Source: Pedobacter metabolipauper (GTDB lineage Bacteria; Bacteroidota; Bacteroidia; Sphingobacteriales; Sphingobacteriaceae). From it: 64,000 nucleotides of DNA. How positions within the stretch are numbered: the first letter of the stretch is position 1; every line of letters starts with the position of its first letter. Below the pieces are notes generated by a model, which searched no databases, had not been told where the DNA came from, and worked only from the letters and a program-made list of their open reading frames with translations. Shown here in pieces: positions 1 to 9,299 of the stretch. The position numbers were made by a program, and so were the translations under genes. Location of the stretch: the NCBI RefSeq assembly GCF_004362715.1, contig NZ_SNYC01000003.1:1-64000 (forward strand). Direction: 5' to 3'.

Positions 1-2460
1 ATCAGAACGACTGATCAGGGCAGCCTTTACTATGAAAAAGAGTTTACGGTTTCAATTACTAATGTCAATGAAGCACCCACAGCTATCGCTTTAAGTGCCT
101 CGTCCATCAATGAGAATGCCGCGGCAGGTTCAACAGTTGGAACTTTAAGTACTACGGATCCTGATGCTTCAAATATGTTTACCTATACTCTGGTTACCGG
201 GACTGGAAGCACCGATAATGCTTCATTTACGATTGACGGGACAAGTTTGAAATTAACCCCAAGTCCTGATTTTGAAACCAAGGGCAGTTATTCTGTTCGA
301 ATCAGAACCACTGATCAGGGTAGTCTTTACTATGAAAAAGAATTCACGGTTTCAATTAATAATGTGAACGAAGCACCCATTGCTATCGCCTTAAGTGCCT
401 CGGCCATCAATGAGAATGCAGCGGCAGGTTCAACAGTTGGAACTTTAAGTACTACTGATTCTGATGCTTCAAATACATTTACCTATACTTTGGTTACCGG
501 AACCGGAAGTACAGATAATGCCTCATTTACGATTGACGGGACAAGTTTAAAACTAACCCCAAGTCCTGATTATGAAACCAAAAGTAGCTACTCAGTTCGT
601 ATCAGGAGTACCGATCAGGGTAACCTTTACTATGAAAAAGAATTCACGGTTTCAATTAATAATGTTAACGAAGCACCCACCGCTATCGCCTTAAGTGCCT
701 CGTCCATCAACGAGAATGTTGCCGCAGGTTCAACAGTTGGAACTTTGAGTACTACTGATCCTGATGCTTCAAATACGTTTACCTATACTCTGGTTACCGG
801 GACTGGAAGTACAAATAATGCCTCATTCACGATTGACGGGACAAGTTTAAAGCTAACCCCAAGTCCTGATTATGAAGTCAAGAGCAGTTATTCTGTTCGC
901 ATCCGGAGTACTGATCAGGGCAGCCTTTACTATGAAAAGGAGTTTACGGTTTCAGTTACTAATGTGAATGAAGCACCCACAGCTATCGCCTTAAGTGCTG
1001 CATCGATTAGCGAGAATGCTGCCGCAGGTTCAACAGTTGGAACCTTAAGTACTACGGATTCTGATGCTTCAAATACGTTTACCTATACTCTGGTTACCGG
1101 GACTGGAAACACCGATAATGCAGCTTTTACAATATCTGGTGATGCACTGGTATTAACAGATATTCCTGATTTTGAAGCTAAAAGTAGCTACTTGATTCGC
1201 ATCAGAACGACTGATCAGGGTAGTCTTTACTATGAAAAAGAGTTTACGGTTTCAGTTACTAATGTCAATGAAGCACCCACCGCTATCGCCTTAAGTGCCT
1301 CGTCCATCAATGAGAATGCCGCTGCAGGTTCTACAATTGGAACCTTAAGTACTACTGATCCTGATGCCTCAAATACATTTACCTATACTTTGGTTACAGG
1401 GATTGGAAGCACCGATAATGCTTCGTTTACGATTGACGGGACAAGTTTAAAACTAACCCCAAGTCCTGATTTTGAAACCAAGAGCAGTTACTCGGTTCGC
1501 ATCAGAACCACTGATCAGGGCAGCCTTTACTATGAAAAAGAGTTTGCGGTTTCAGTTACTAATGTAAACGAAGCACCCACCGCTATTGCCTTAAGTGCCT
1601 CGTCCATCAATGAGAATGTTGCCGCAGGCTCAACAATTGGAACCTTAAGTACTATCGATCCTGATGCCCCAAATACATTTACCTATACTTTGGTTAGCGG
1701 GGCTGGAAGTACTGATAATGCTTCATTTACGATTGATGGAACTGGCTTGAAATTAACTTCAATCCCTGATTTTGAAATAAAGAACAGTTATTCTGTTCGT
1801 ATCAGAACTATTGACCAGGGTGGTCTAAGCCTTGAAAAGCAATTTATGGTATCCGTTAACAATGTCAATGAGCAGCCCACCGGATTGATTTTAAGCGCGT
1901 TGTCTATGCATGAGAATGCAGCAGCAGGTTCAACTGTTGGAACCTTAAATACAACTGATCCCGATGCCTCTGGTACCTTTACTTATACTTTGGTTAGAGG
2001 GACTGGAAGTGCTGATAATAATATGTTTATTATATCTGGAAATATATTAAAGATAAATACAATTACCGATTTTGAGGTTAAAAATAGTTATAACATCCGT
2101 ATTAGATCGACTGATCAGGGTGGACTTACATATGATGATGTATTTAGTATTTCAATTAATGATATCAATGAGCGTCCAACAGAACTGATTTTAAGTGCTT
2201 TAACAATTAATGAAAATGTTTTAGCCAATTCTGCAATCGGATTGTTGTCTACCACAGATCCTGACGCTGCTAACACATTTACCTATGCTTTAGTAACGGG
2301 AACAGGTAGTACAGATAATGTTGCTTTCACGATATCTGGTGATGCATTAAAACTAACTGCAATTCCCGATTTTGAAATCAAAAGTAACTATAGCATCAGG
2401 ATCAGAACTACTGATCAGGGTGGCCTTGATTATGAAAAATCATTTACGATCCATGTGAAT
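1..2460 (+). repeat. Tandem in-frame 300-bp repeats (cadherin units)
   Basis: Each unit is exactly 300 bp with no indels, so the sequence reads in register at 1, 301, 601, 901, 1201, 1501, 1801, 2101 and 2401 (atcagaacnactgatcaggg or close variants). Units 1-6 are close to identical at the DNA level, while units 7 and 8 (from 1801) have drifted. The array continues off the left edge. A single diverged protein-level copy lies at about 3691-3980. Confidence 0.93.
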
Positions 2461-4791
2461 GATCTTTATGAAGATATCATTCCTCCTGCAATTACCTCCG
2501 TTAGTGTGCCGGCAAATGGTACTTATCTCGCAGGTACAGCACTAACTTTTAAAGTTTATTTTACTGAAAATGTAGCTATCAATGGCCATGAAGAAACTGC
2601 CTTTATTCCGGTAACCATTGGTAACACTGCTCGGAGAGCTTATTTCAAAAGTGGAAATGGAACAGATCAATTTGTTTTTGATTATGTGGTACAGGCAAAT
2701 GACAATGATCAGGATGGTATTGAATTGGGTAACCACATTATTTCGGATCAAAGCTTTTTTCAGGATGCTGCAGGTAACAATGCGGTATTAATATTTAATG
2801 CTGTTCCTTCTACTGAATCAATTCGGATTGGTGTTCCGCCAGTTCCTATTATTCATGTCGCAGGAACCCTGGTTTCATTGTCGACTGTATATGGTTTGGC
2901 GTCATCTCTGACAAGTTTTAATGTGTCAGGTGAGGATATGGATGCTGGTATTTTAGTAACGGCTCCTGAAGGCTTTGAAATAAGTTTGAATCAAACCACT
3001 TTTGCCGGCAATATTACTATTGGCTCTGCAGGGACTATTGGTTTAACCCCGGTTTACTTAAGATTAAAAGCTACTGTTGATGCAGGAATATATGCTGGTG
3101 ATATAATTCTTAGCAGTTTGAAAGCCGTTAGTATTCATGTGTCTGCAGATGCAAATAATCAAGTGCTTAAGAAGGGCTTAAATATTACGGCCAACAGCCG
3201 TAGTAAGACTTATGGAAACCGAATAGATTTTTCAGGAACTGAATTTATTGCGGATGGACTGGTGAATGGAAATACGGTTACCTCAGTTAACCTGAACAGT
3301 GCCGGAGCTTTAGAAGCAGCTCCTGTAGATGCTTCCGGATATGTTATTATCCCTTCCGCAGCCATTGGTTTAGGATTAGAAAGCTATACGGTTAATTACA
3401 CGAATGGTTTGATTACTGTAAATCCGAAAGCATTAATAATTGCTGCGGATGATAAACAACGGGCTGTTGGAATGCCTGATCCGGTATGGACTGCTACATA
3501 TTCTGGTTTTGTAAATGGTGAAAATGCTGATGTCCTTTTAGTGAAACCTTTATTTTTAACCACTGCCTCACAACTTTCCCCGCAAGGTTCTTATCCAATT
3601 ACTGTGGGTAGGACAAATGCTAAAAATTACAGCATAAGTTATGTTGATGGTGTACTTACAATCACTCCGGGTATACTAACGAACATTTCCTTTGCACAAT
3701 CCAATATCTATGAGAACCATGAACCGGGTGCTTTGGCTGGTGTTTTTAACAGTACAGCCAGCGACCCTGGTGCTACATTTAGTTATTCGCTGGTTGCGGG
3801 ATCTGGCGATACTGATAATGGATCTTTTACAATTTCTGGTAATGAACTTAAAACGGCTGTCGTGTTTAATTATGAACAAAAAGCAAATTATAACATTCGG
3901 ATACGCTCTGCAAACCAATACGGACAAATGTTTGAACAATCATTTACTGTTGCTCTGAATGATGTAAATGAGCCACCCACATTGGATGCAATTGCTGATC
4001 AGGCAGTTTGTGCATCATTTGAAAAACAAAGTGTATCACTTTCCGGATTGGGAGCCGGACCTGAAGCTGGACAACGTACAACTTTTACGATTTCCAGTAC
4101 CGATGCCAGTCTGTTCGATGACCTGCAGGTTAGCAACAGCGGATTATTTAGCTATCGCCCTGCACAAGGGAAAAGCGGGACCGCTATTGTGACGATTACC
4201 ATCAGAGATAATGGTGGCACTGAGCATGGTGGCATAGATTCCTTTAGCCGGAACTTTACGGTTACGATAAATCCAATGCCCGTTGCTGTTATTGCTGCAC
4301 TGGGTGGAAAGGTTGAATTGTCTAAGGGGGAGACTTTGATTCTTACTGCCAATGGGGGATCTGGCTACATATGGGAGAATACACCTGGGATTGTTGGCGC
4401 ACGCAATACGGCTTCAATTACCATTCGTCCGGATGTGACCACGACTTACCGGGTATCTGTTTCATCGGCAACGGGTTGCGTATCAACCAAAGAGATCACG
4501 ATCCTTGTCAAAGAAGACTTCATTATGGTGAAGGGTACAAATATCCTGACTCCTAACGGCGATGGAAAAAATGACCGGTTCAAATTACGAAATATCGATA
4601 TGTATCCCAATAACGAGGTGATCATATTTGATCGTGCTGGTCGGAAGCTCTATAGCAAAGTAAACTATACCGATGAGTGGGATGGGACTTTTCAGGGCTC
4701 ACCGCTTGCAGAGGATACCTATTATTATATTGTAGATTTTGGATTTGGAAAAATGAAGTTGAAAGGTTTTGTTACCATTGTTAGGGATTAA
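1..4791 (+). CDS. Giant cadherin-repeat surface protein with T9SS (gliding-type) C-terminal domain, 5' truncated
   Basis: The reading frame is open from base 1, so the gene begins left of the window; 1596 residues are visible. Residues 1-820 are eight near-identical 100-residue cadherin-like units (motifs NVNEAP, SINEN, VRIR.TDQG). Residues 825-945 form an Ig-like domain, 950-1050 a second beta domain, about 1057-1227 two MBG-type modules (KTYG and AVGMPDPVW motifs), 1231-1327 one diverged cadherin unit and 1330-1500 further beta domains. The last 90 residues are a gliding-motility CHU_C type domain (ILTPNGDGKND, DRAGRKLY, YYYIVDF), known as a type IX secretion type B sorting signal. Role by family: secreted or surface-anchored adhesin. 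The PorP/SprF gene starts one base after the stop, a frequent pairing for T9SS cargo. Nothing enzymatic was seen. Confidence 0.9.
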   Translation: MRTTDQGSLYYEKEFTVSITNVNEAPTAIALSASSINENAAAGSTVGTLSTTDPDASNMFTYTLVTGTGSTDNASFTIDGTSLKLTPSPDFETKGSYSVRIRTTDQGSLYYEKEFTVSINNVNEAPIAIALSASAINENAAAGSTVGTLSTTDSDASNTFTYTLVTGTGSTDNASFTIDGTSLKLTPSPDYETKSSYSVRIRSTDQGNLYYEKEFTVSINNVNEAPTAIALSASSINENVAAGSTVGTLSTTDPDASNTFTYTLVTGTGSTNNASFTIDGTSLKLTPSPDYEVKSSYSVRIRSTDQGSLYYEKEFTVSVTNVNEAPTAIALSAASISENAAAGSTVGTLSTTDSDASNTFTYTLVTGTGNTDNAAFTISGDALVLTDIPDFEAKSSYLIRIRTTDQGSLYYEKEFTVSVTNVNEAPTAIALSASSINENAAAGSTIGTLSTTDPDASNTFTYTLVTGIGSTDNASFTIDGTSLKLTPSPDFETKSSYSVRIRTTDQGSLYYEKEFAVSVTNVNEAPTAIALSASSINENVAAGSTIGTLSTIDPDAPNTFTYTLVSGAGSTDNASFTIDGTGLKLTSIPDFEIKNSYSVRIRTIDQGGLSLEKQFMVSVNNVNEQPTGLILSALSMHENAAAGSTVGTLNTTDPDASGTFTYTLVRGTGSADNNMFIISGNILKINTITDFEVKNSYNIRIRSTDQGGLTYDDVFSISINDINERPTELILSALTINENVLANSAIGLLSTTDPDAANTFTYALVTGTGSTDNVAFTISGDALKLTAIPDFEIKSNYSIRIRTTDQGGLDYEKSFTIHVNDLYEDIIPPAITSVSVPANGTYLAGTALTFKVYFTENVAINGHEETAFIPVTIGNTARRAYFKSGNGTDQFVFDYVVQANDNDQDGIELGNHIISDQSFFQDAAGNNAVLIFNAVPSTESIRIGVPPVPIIHVAGTLVSLSTVYGLASSLTSFNVSGEDMDAGILVTAPEGFEISLNQTTFAGNITIGSAGTIGLTPVYLRLKATVDAGIYAGDIILSSLKAVSIHVSADANNQVLKKGLNITANSRSKTYGNRIDFSGTEFIADGLVNGNTVTSVNLNSAGALEAAPVDASGYVIIPSAAIGLGLESYTVNYTNGLITVNPKALIIAADDKQRAVGMPDPVWTATYSGFVNGENADVLLVKPLFLTTASQLSPQGSYPITVGRTNAKNYSISYVDGVLTITPGILTNISFAQSNIYENHEPGALAGVFNSTASDPGATFSYSLVAGSGDTDNGSFTISGNELKTAVVFNYEQKANYNIRIRSANQYGQMFEQSFTVALNDVNEPPTLDAIADQAVCASFEKQSVSLSGLGAGPEAGQRTTFTISSTDASLFDDLQVSNSGLFSYRPAQGKSGTAIVTITIRDNGGTEHGGIDSFSRNFTVTINPMPVAVIAALGGKVELSKGETLILTANGGSGYIWENTPGIVGARNTASITIRPDVTTTYRVSVSSATGCVSTKEITILVKEDFIMVKGTNILTPNGDGKNDRFKLRNIDMYPNNEVIIFDRAGRKLYSKVNYTDEWDGTFQGSPLAEDTYYYIVDFGFGKMKLKGFVTIVRD

Positions 4792-4792
4792 T

Positions 4793-5677
4793 ATGAATAA
4801 GATAAATATATTTCTATTTGCACTGCTGCTGTTTGGTTTCGGAAAACGTTCAATGGCTCAGCTGAACCCTTTGGGCACACAATATTATTTTAATCAATAT
4901 GCAGCTAATCCGGCCATGGCAGGCATCAGGCCAGGTATGGAGCTCAACCTTGGGATGCGCAAGCAATTCAATAGTATATCCGGATCACCAACTAACCATG
5001 CACTTACAGCGCAATACAGATACGAAAAGGTTGGGCTTGGTCTGAATATGTATAGTGACCTGGCTGGGTTGCTTAAGCAATCACGCGTTACGGGCACCTA
5101 TGCATATCATCTTCCAATAAGTAAAGAAGGAAAAGAACTTCATTTTGGGCTCTCTTTAGGAATGATGTATCAAAGAATATCGGCCGATCAGATTGATGGT
5201 GATGCTGATGATGGAAGTGTAATGGGTTTGGGGCAGCGGGAAACTTATTTCGATGGTGATTTTGGCGTTGCTTATACTTCTGATAGATTTACTATACAGG
5301 CTGCAATGCCCAACATGAGGCATTTTTTTCAAAAAGAAGATAATAAGACCATTGACCAATCGCTGTATTTAACAGCTATAAGCTATAAATGGTACTTTAG
5401 TGGTGCTGAAAGTAGCATTTCTTTTGAACCAAAATTAACTTTTAGAGCGATCAAAGGCTATGATAACCTGATTGATGCTGGTGCGAATATAAGCCTCTTC
5501 GATGATAAACTGTGGATGATGGCTATGTATCACAGTTCTAAAAGTGCTACCATGGGACTGGGGATAAATTATGGCGTATTTTCAATTATGGGGATGTATA
5601 CATCGGAAACTGCTGCACTCAGAACTTATGCGGATGGTAGTTTCGAGATTGGCCTGGTTTACCGGTTATTCAAATAG
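4793..5677 (+). CDS. PorP/SprF family type IX secretion system membrane protein
   Basis: A 294-residue protein with a signal peptide (cleavage likely after SMAQ) followed by the family signature QYYFNQYAANPAMAG and repeated amphipathic beta strands typical of an outer-membrane barrel. Start chosen at ATG 4793, one base after the adhesin stop; longer upstream starts would overlap the adhesin. PorP/SprF proteins are outer-membrane partners of the T9SS and are commonly encoded directly after large CHU_C-type cargo. Here the tight spacing implies co-transcription and a dedicated role in attaching or exporting the upstream adhesin (inference). The family assignment is secure; the specific partner is not proven. 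Confidence 0.9.
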   Translation: MNKINIFLFALLLFGFGKRSMAQLNPLGTQYYFNQYAANPAMAGIRPGMELNLGMRKQFNSISGSPTNHALTAQYRYEKVGLGLNMYSDLAGLLKQSRVTGTYAYHLPISKEGKELHFGLSLGMMYQRISADQIDGDADDGSVMGLGQRETYFDGDFGVAYTSDRFTIQAAMPNMRHFFQKEDNKTIDQSLYLTAISYKWYFSGAESSISFEPKLTFRAIKGYDNLIDAGANISLFDDKLWMMAMYHSSKSATMGLGINYGVFSIMGMYTSETAALRTYADGSFEIGLVYRLFK

Positions 5678-5746
5678 CTTACCCCATAATCCATTTTGTC
5701 CTAAGTTAACTCGTTTCACTTAAAGTTACTATCTTCATGGCTTTAA

Positions 5747-6961
5747 ATGAATTATTCCATGCATTATAAAATAAAGTCTGCCGTATCCCTTTTATTGTTT
5801 TTCGGATTTGTCTTAGTCACTTCTCTAACCTATGCCCAATCCGCGTTGAGCAAATCTGCTGCTGAAGCAATGGCGCAATCTGAATTAAAGCAGCAATCTG
5901 CTTTGTACAAGCCCAAGGCAGAACTGGAATGGGAAAATAAGAGTATTGCGCTAGGTGCACATACGTTGAAATTTGCCTACCGGAAACTAGGTGAAAAACC
6001 TAAAGATGGATACAGCATGTATATCTCTATGCATGGCGGCGGCAATACAAGTCCGGCAACCAATGATCAGCAATGGAAAAATCAGATTAATTTATATACT
6101 CCTGCTGAAGGGATCTATGTAGCACCCAGGGCACCTACAAATACCTGGAACCTATGGCATGAAGCACATATCGACACGTTATTTGACCGTTTGATCAAAG
6201 ACGCTGTAATTATGGAAGGCGTTAACCCAAATAAAATTTACTTGCTTGGTTACTCTGCAGGAGGTGATGGTACGTTTCAACTCGCACCAAGGATGGCAGA
6301 TTATTGGGCGGCTTCGGCAATGATGGCCGGACATCCAGGAGATGCAGCAGCAATGAACCTTAGAAATTTGCCTTTTGCCATTTATGTTGGCGGAGTGGAT
6401 AAAGCGTATAATAGAAATAAACTGGCTGGAGAATGGGGCTTAAAGCTGGATAGTCTGGAGAAAAGCGATCCGGGATCTTTTCAGCACGATGTTCACGTTT
6501 ATCCGGATCTTCCACATTGGATGAACCGTAAAGATACCGTCGCCATTCCATGGCTGGCTTCTTTTAAACGAAATGCATTGCCTGCAAAAGTTACCTGGCA
6601 CCAGGATGATATGAACCGTACCCGGTTTTACTGGCTTGGTGTGCCTGCCGCTGAAATGAAAACGGGTGCAGAAGTTATTGCTTCTATTTCTGAGAATACA
6701 GTACTTATTGAAAAGAATGACAATACCACACTTTTGATTTACCTGAACGATCAAATGCTTAACCTGGATAAAAAGGTTAAGGTGATCTATCTTGGTAAAA
6801 CAATCTTTAATGGTAAAGTAAAGCGTGATCAGGCAATCATTAAAGAAACTGCCGCTGAAAGACTTGATAAAGATTTGATTTTTTATTCCAGGATAGCTAT
6901 TAAAGAAGGAAAAGTATGGCAGGACATCCATCCTGCCAGTACTTTCATAACCATTCCCTAA
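5747..6961 (+). CDS. Secreted alpha/beta hydrolase (esterase/depolymerase type)
   Basis: A 404-residue protein with an N-terminal signal peptide (to about SLTYAQS, residue 30). ATG 5759, four codons in, is an equally good start. An oxyanion-type stretch MHGGGN lies near residue 100, and the nucleophile elbow GYSAGGDG near residue 170 matches GxSxG. The likely catalytic His is in DLPHWM near residue 260. The C-terminal 120 residues form a beta-rich extension (FYWLGV, TLLIYLND). This pattern fits exported PHB-depolymerase-like or dienelactone-hydrolase-like enzymes; the substrate cannot be read from the sequence. It stands alone, with 69 bp to the PorP/SprF gene and 184 bp to the next gene. Confidence 0.75.
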   Translation: MNYSMHYKIKSAVSLLLFFGFVLVTSLTYAQSALSKSAAEAMAQSELKQQSALYKPKAELEWENKSIALGAHTLKFAYRKLGEKPKDGYSMYISMHGGGNTSPATNDQQWKNQINLYTPAEGIYVAPRAPTNTWNLWHEAHIDTLFDRLIKDAVIMEGVNPNKIYLLGYSAGGDGTFQLAPRMADYWAASAMMAGHPGDAAAMNLRNLPFAIYVGGVDKAYNRNKLAGEWGLKLDSLEKSDPGSFQHDVHVYPDLPHWMNRKDTVAIPWLASFKRNALPAKVTWHQDDMNRTRFYWLGVPAAEMKTGAEVIASISENTVLIEKNDNTTLLIYLNDQMLNLDKKVKVIYLGKTIFNGKVKRDQAIIKETAAERLDKDLIFYSRIAIKEGKVWQDIHPASTFITIP

Positions 6962-7145
6962 ATTTTACCGGAACCAGACGCAGTATGAAGTTGCGTTCGG
7001 TACTCAAGATCTGTTCCGATATATATAAGACGGTAAAGTGTAGCAGGTAGTCCTATATGAATTGAAAAAATAGTTTTCCACATTTATTATTGAAGGAGGC
7101 TGATCAGGTATCTTTATGGGGTTTCCACATTCAAAATTAGGTTAA

Positions 7146-8114
7146 TTGAAAAAAAATCAGCTGTTTTTAGTATTCTTATTGACGCTCCTTATTGGACTTT
7201 CTACACGGACTAATGCTCAGGAAAGTGTCCCTGACACTGTTCGTACCGGTATTTATGTGACCAGTATTCACGATATTGATTTTAAGGAGAAGGAATATAC
7301 CATCAATCTTTGGTTGTGGTTAAAATATAAAAACAAAGACTTCGACTTTGTAGAAAATCTGGAAGTACCACAGGCTAAAACAGTAGTAAAATCTTTTTCA
7401 ACAATTGATACAACTGGTAATGAAGTTTATTTGCTGATGAAACTGCAATGTGTGATGAAGGATTCATGGGCAATTGATAATTTTCCATTCGACCATCAGC
7501 TGCTCAGGCTGTCTATTGAAAATTCACAATACGATTCTGGATCGCTGATCTTTGTTCCGGATACGGTAGGTAAACAGTTTGATCCGCGTTTTACACTTAG
7601 AGGCTGGAATATAGACAGTTTAAAAATCTCTGCTGGAACAAAAATCTACGAAACTGCGTTTGGCGATACCAGTATCAAAGTGCCTCATACTGAATACAGT
7701 AATTTTAGGGTGCGCATTGGTATTAGCAGGGATGCCATTGGACTTTTCTGGAAAATGTTTCTGGGGATGTATGTGGCTTTTCTAATTGCATTCATGTGTT
7801 TTTATATTCATGCCGATAGCATTGATTCCAGATTTGGGTTGAGTGTAGGCTCATTATTCGCCGTGATCGGTAATAAATACATCATTGATGCATCGTTGCC
7901 GGAAGCCACTACATTTACGCTGGTGGACATGCTGCATGGAATTACGCTGGTTTTTATTTTGATTGTAATCATGTCGACCGCATTCTCCCTCAGAATGATC
8001 AAGCGGGGAAAAATTGACCAGGCCAATAGATTTGATAAGATTTTTGCCTTAGTGATCCTTGCCATATATATTGCTTTGAACAGTTATTTTATTTTTCAGG
8101 CCAGCAGTATTTAA
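7146..8114 (+). CDS. Pentameric ligand-gated ion channel (Cys-loop receptor) homologue
   Basis: A 322-residue protein. Start is TTG 7146 because an in-frame TAA lies immediately before it; the first residues then form a clean signal peptide (MKKNQLFLVFLLTLL...NAQ). Residues 30-195 form the extracellular beta domain with the FPFDHQ motif near residue 113, the prokaryotic counterpart of the Cys-loop. Four membrane segments follow: M1 about 198-222, M2 about 227-250, M3 about 257-282 and M4 about 295-317. This order and length match bacterial pLGICs such as the GLIC/ELIC type, which are cation channels gated by protons or small ligands. Many Bacteroidota members are uncharacterised, so ligand and selectivity are unknown. 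No obvious partner gene lies nearby. Confidence 0.8.
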   Translation: MKKNQLFLVFLLTLLIGLSTRTNAQESVPDTVRTGIYVTSIHDIDFKEKEYTINLWLWLKYKNKDFDFVENLEVPQAKTVVKSFSTIDTTGNEVYLLMKLQCVMKDSWAIDNFPFDHQLLRLSIENSQYDSGSLIFVPDTVGKQFDPRFTLRGWNIDSLKISAGTKIYETAFGDTSIKVPHTEYSNFRVRIGISRDAIGLFWKMFLGMYVAFLIAFMCFYIHADSIDSRFGLSVGSLFAVIGNKYIIDASLPEATTFTLVDMLHGITLVFILIVIMSTAFSLRMIKRGKIDQANRFDKIFALVILAIYIALNSYFIFQASSI

Positions 8115-8181
8115 ACTTCAGGTCAGTAGTATTTAATTTCAGGTCAGAAATATCTTATTCTTCAGACCAGCAATATTTAAA
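8095..8181 (+). repeat. 21-23-bp imperfect tandem repeat, four units, starting inside the channel gene's last codons
   Basis: Units begin with TTCAGG or TTCAGA at 8095, 8117, 8138 and 8161 and run roughly TTCAGGYCAGYAGTATTTAA. The first unit encodes the C-terminus FQASSI plus stop of the channel gene, and the others follow the stop. It looks like slippage amplification of the gene's 3' end. Confidence 0.75.
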
Positions 8182-8235
8182 TAATTTTTAGATGGGATGT
8201 ATTTAGATCCTGATGCCTGACTGGTTTAAATTGCA

Positions 8236-8308
8236 GCTGCAGTTAACAAAATTGCATCGTGCTGCGGTTAACAAAGTTAATTGTGCTGTAGTTAATAAAG
8301 TTAAATCT
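8236..8308 (+). repeat. 24-25-bp imperfect tandem repeat, three units
   Basis: GCTGCAGTTAACAAAATTG at 8236, GCTGCGGTTAACAAAGTTAA at 8261 and GCTGTAGTTAATAAAGTTAA at 8285. It lies in the 451-bp gap between the channel gene and the GIN-domain gene. Apart from the two short repeat arrays and the AT-rich promoter stretch before 8566, I see nothing else in this gap. Confidence 0.7.
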
Positions 8309-8565
8309 TTCTGCTTGAACAGGATTAATTATTGCGGACAACTATTCTTAATACCAATATTGGGATAAATTTCGTGATCGCATGTGCAACCTCTGCTAGT
8401 TTTAATCATATCCTTTACTTTTTTTGATTCCTGTTCGTCGAAATATTACAGGCGTTGGTCGTGATTGTGCTGTTGCTGGTATAGTATCTCATATTGCCGT
8501 GCAACGTTTTGTAATTCTTGCTGTCTTAATAACAAAAAACAAGAAAATTTTAAAAACAAGATATC

Positions 8566-9162
8566 ATGAAAACTCTAACTAAAACCGTATTCGCTTCTCT
8601 ATTTACAGCTGTTCTTTTAAGTACTTCTGCCATGGCAACCTTTGCTGCATCGCCAATCCAAAAAACTACTGCTTACGCTGGTTTCAACAAGATCTGGGTG
8701 AGTGGAAATGTGAAGATCGTATTGACTCAAAGTGATCAGGAAGAAGTACAGGTAGGTGAGGACTTCAATTCAGAAATGACCACAATCCAAAGCAAAGGAC
8801 AAACCTTATACATCAACTCGATGGAATCTGCCCAGGTTACGATTAATGTTTCAGTAAAAGACTTGCAACGGATTGAAGCTGCCGGAAGTTCTGTAGTGGT
8901 AACCAGCAATAACTTCGATGTAAAATACCTTCAGGTGTTCTTAAGTCAAAGTGCAACTGCCAAAGTTAAAACCACAGCAGGAAGTTTATATACTGTAGTA
9001 AATGACGATGCGGTATTAAGGTTAAATGGTTCTGCAGATGAGCATACCTTGATTGCTGCCAACCTTAAAAATACAAAACTGGATAATTTTGTGAGCAAAA
9101 ACAGCACAGCAACAGTAATTGCAATGAAAGCTGTTAAGCTGGCTGCTAACGATATAAGATAA
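8566..9162 (+). CDS. Exported GIN-domain (DUF2807-type) protein
   Basis: A 198-residue protein with a signal peptide (cleavage near TFAASP, residue 29) and then a beta-helix-like GIN domain. The opening FNKIWVSGNVKIVLTQ, the phrase RIEAAGSSVV near residue 107 and repeated short beta strands are the family pattern (putative auto-transporter adhesin head, DUF2807). Many family members are about 230 residues, so this one is slightly short. Biochemical function is unknown for the family. It is a single gene followed by a strong terminator. Confidence 0.75.
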   Translation: MKTLTKTVFASLFTAVLLSTSAMATFAASPIQKTTAYAGFNKIWVSGNVKIVLTQSDQEEVQVGEDFNSEMTTIQSKGQTLYINSMESAQVTINVSVKDLQRIEAAGSSVVVTSNNFDVKYLQVFLSQSATAKVKTTAGSLYTVVNDDAVLRLNGSADEHTLIAANLKNTKLDNFVSKNSTATVIAMKAVKLAANDIR

Positions 9163-9183
9163 GAGAGATAGGTTAGTAAGTTG

Positions 9184-9217
9184 AAGGGGGTAATCTGAAC
9201 GGTTATCCCCTTTTTTA
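9184..9217 (+). terminator. Rho-independent terminator after the GIN-domain gene
   Basis: A 10-bp stem AAGGGGGTAA / TTATCCCCTT with one mismatch, followed by a T-run. Confidence 0.8.
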
Positions 9218-9225
9218 TTTATACA

Positions 9226-9277
9226 AGGTTTGCCCAAAAGTTTATGATTATCAGATCAATAACAATTGGGCAAACCT
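9226..9277. repeat. 12-bp perfect inverted repeat between convergent genes
   Basis: AGGTTTGCCCAA at 9226-9237 and TTGGGCAAACCT at 9266-9277 with a 28-nt spacer. It lies between the GIN-domain gene (+) and the GG-leader peptide gene (-) and could be a termination or mRNA-stability element for the leftward transcript. Confidence 0.6.
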
Positions 9278-9299
9278 ATTATTTAGTTATTGGTTTAAA

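Noticed and set aside
1..2460. CRISPR-like or intergenic repeat array
   Set aside because: Repeats are 300 bp, contiguous and in frame, without spacers; they encode cadherin-like domains.
6440..6931. 163-codon open frame antisense to the alpha/beta hydrolase
   Set aside because: Low-complexity, Phe/Ile-rich composition with no signal or family pattern; a shadow of the AT-poor third positions of the real gene.
7094..7099. AGGAGG as the Shine-Dalgarno of the channel gene
   Set aside because: It is about 50 bp from the TTG start and 17 bp from the mini-ORF ATG; Bacteroidota rarely rely on such sites.
8236..8308. CRISPR array with short repeats
   Set aside because: Only three imperfect, directly abutting 24-25-bp units; no spacers and no cas genes in the window.
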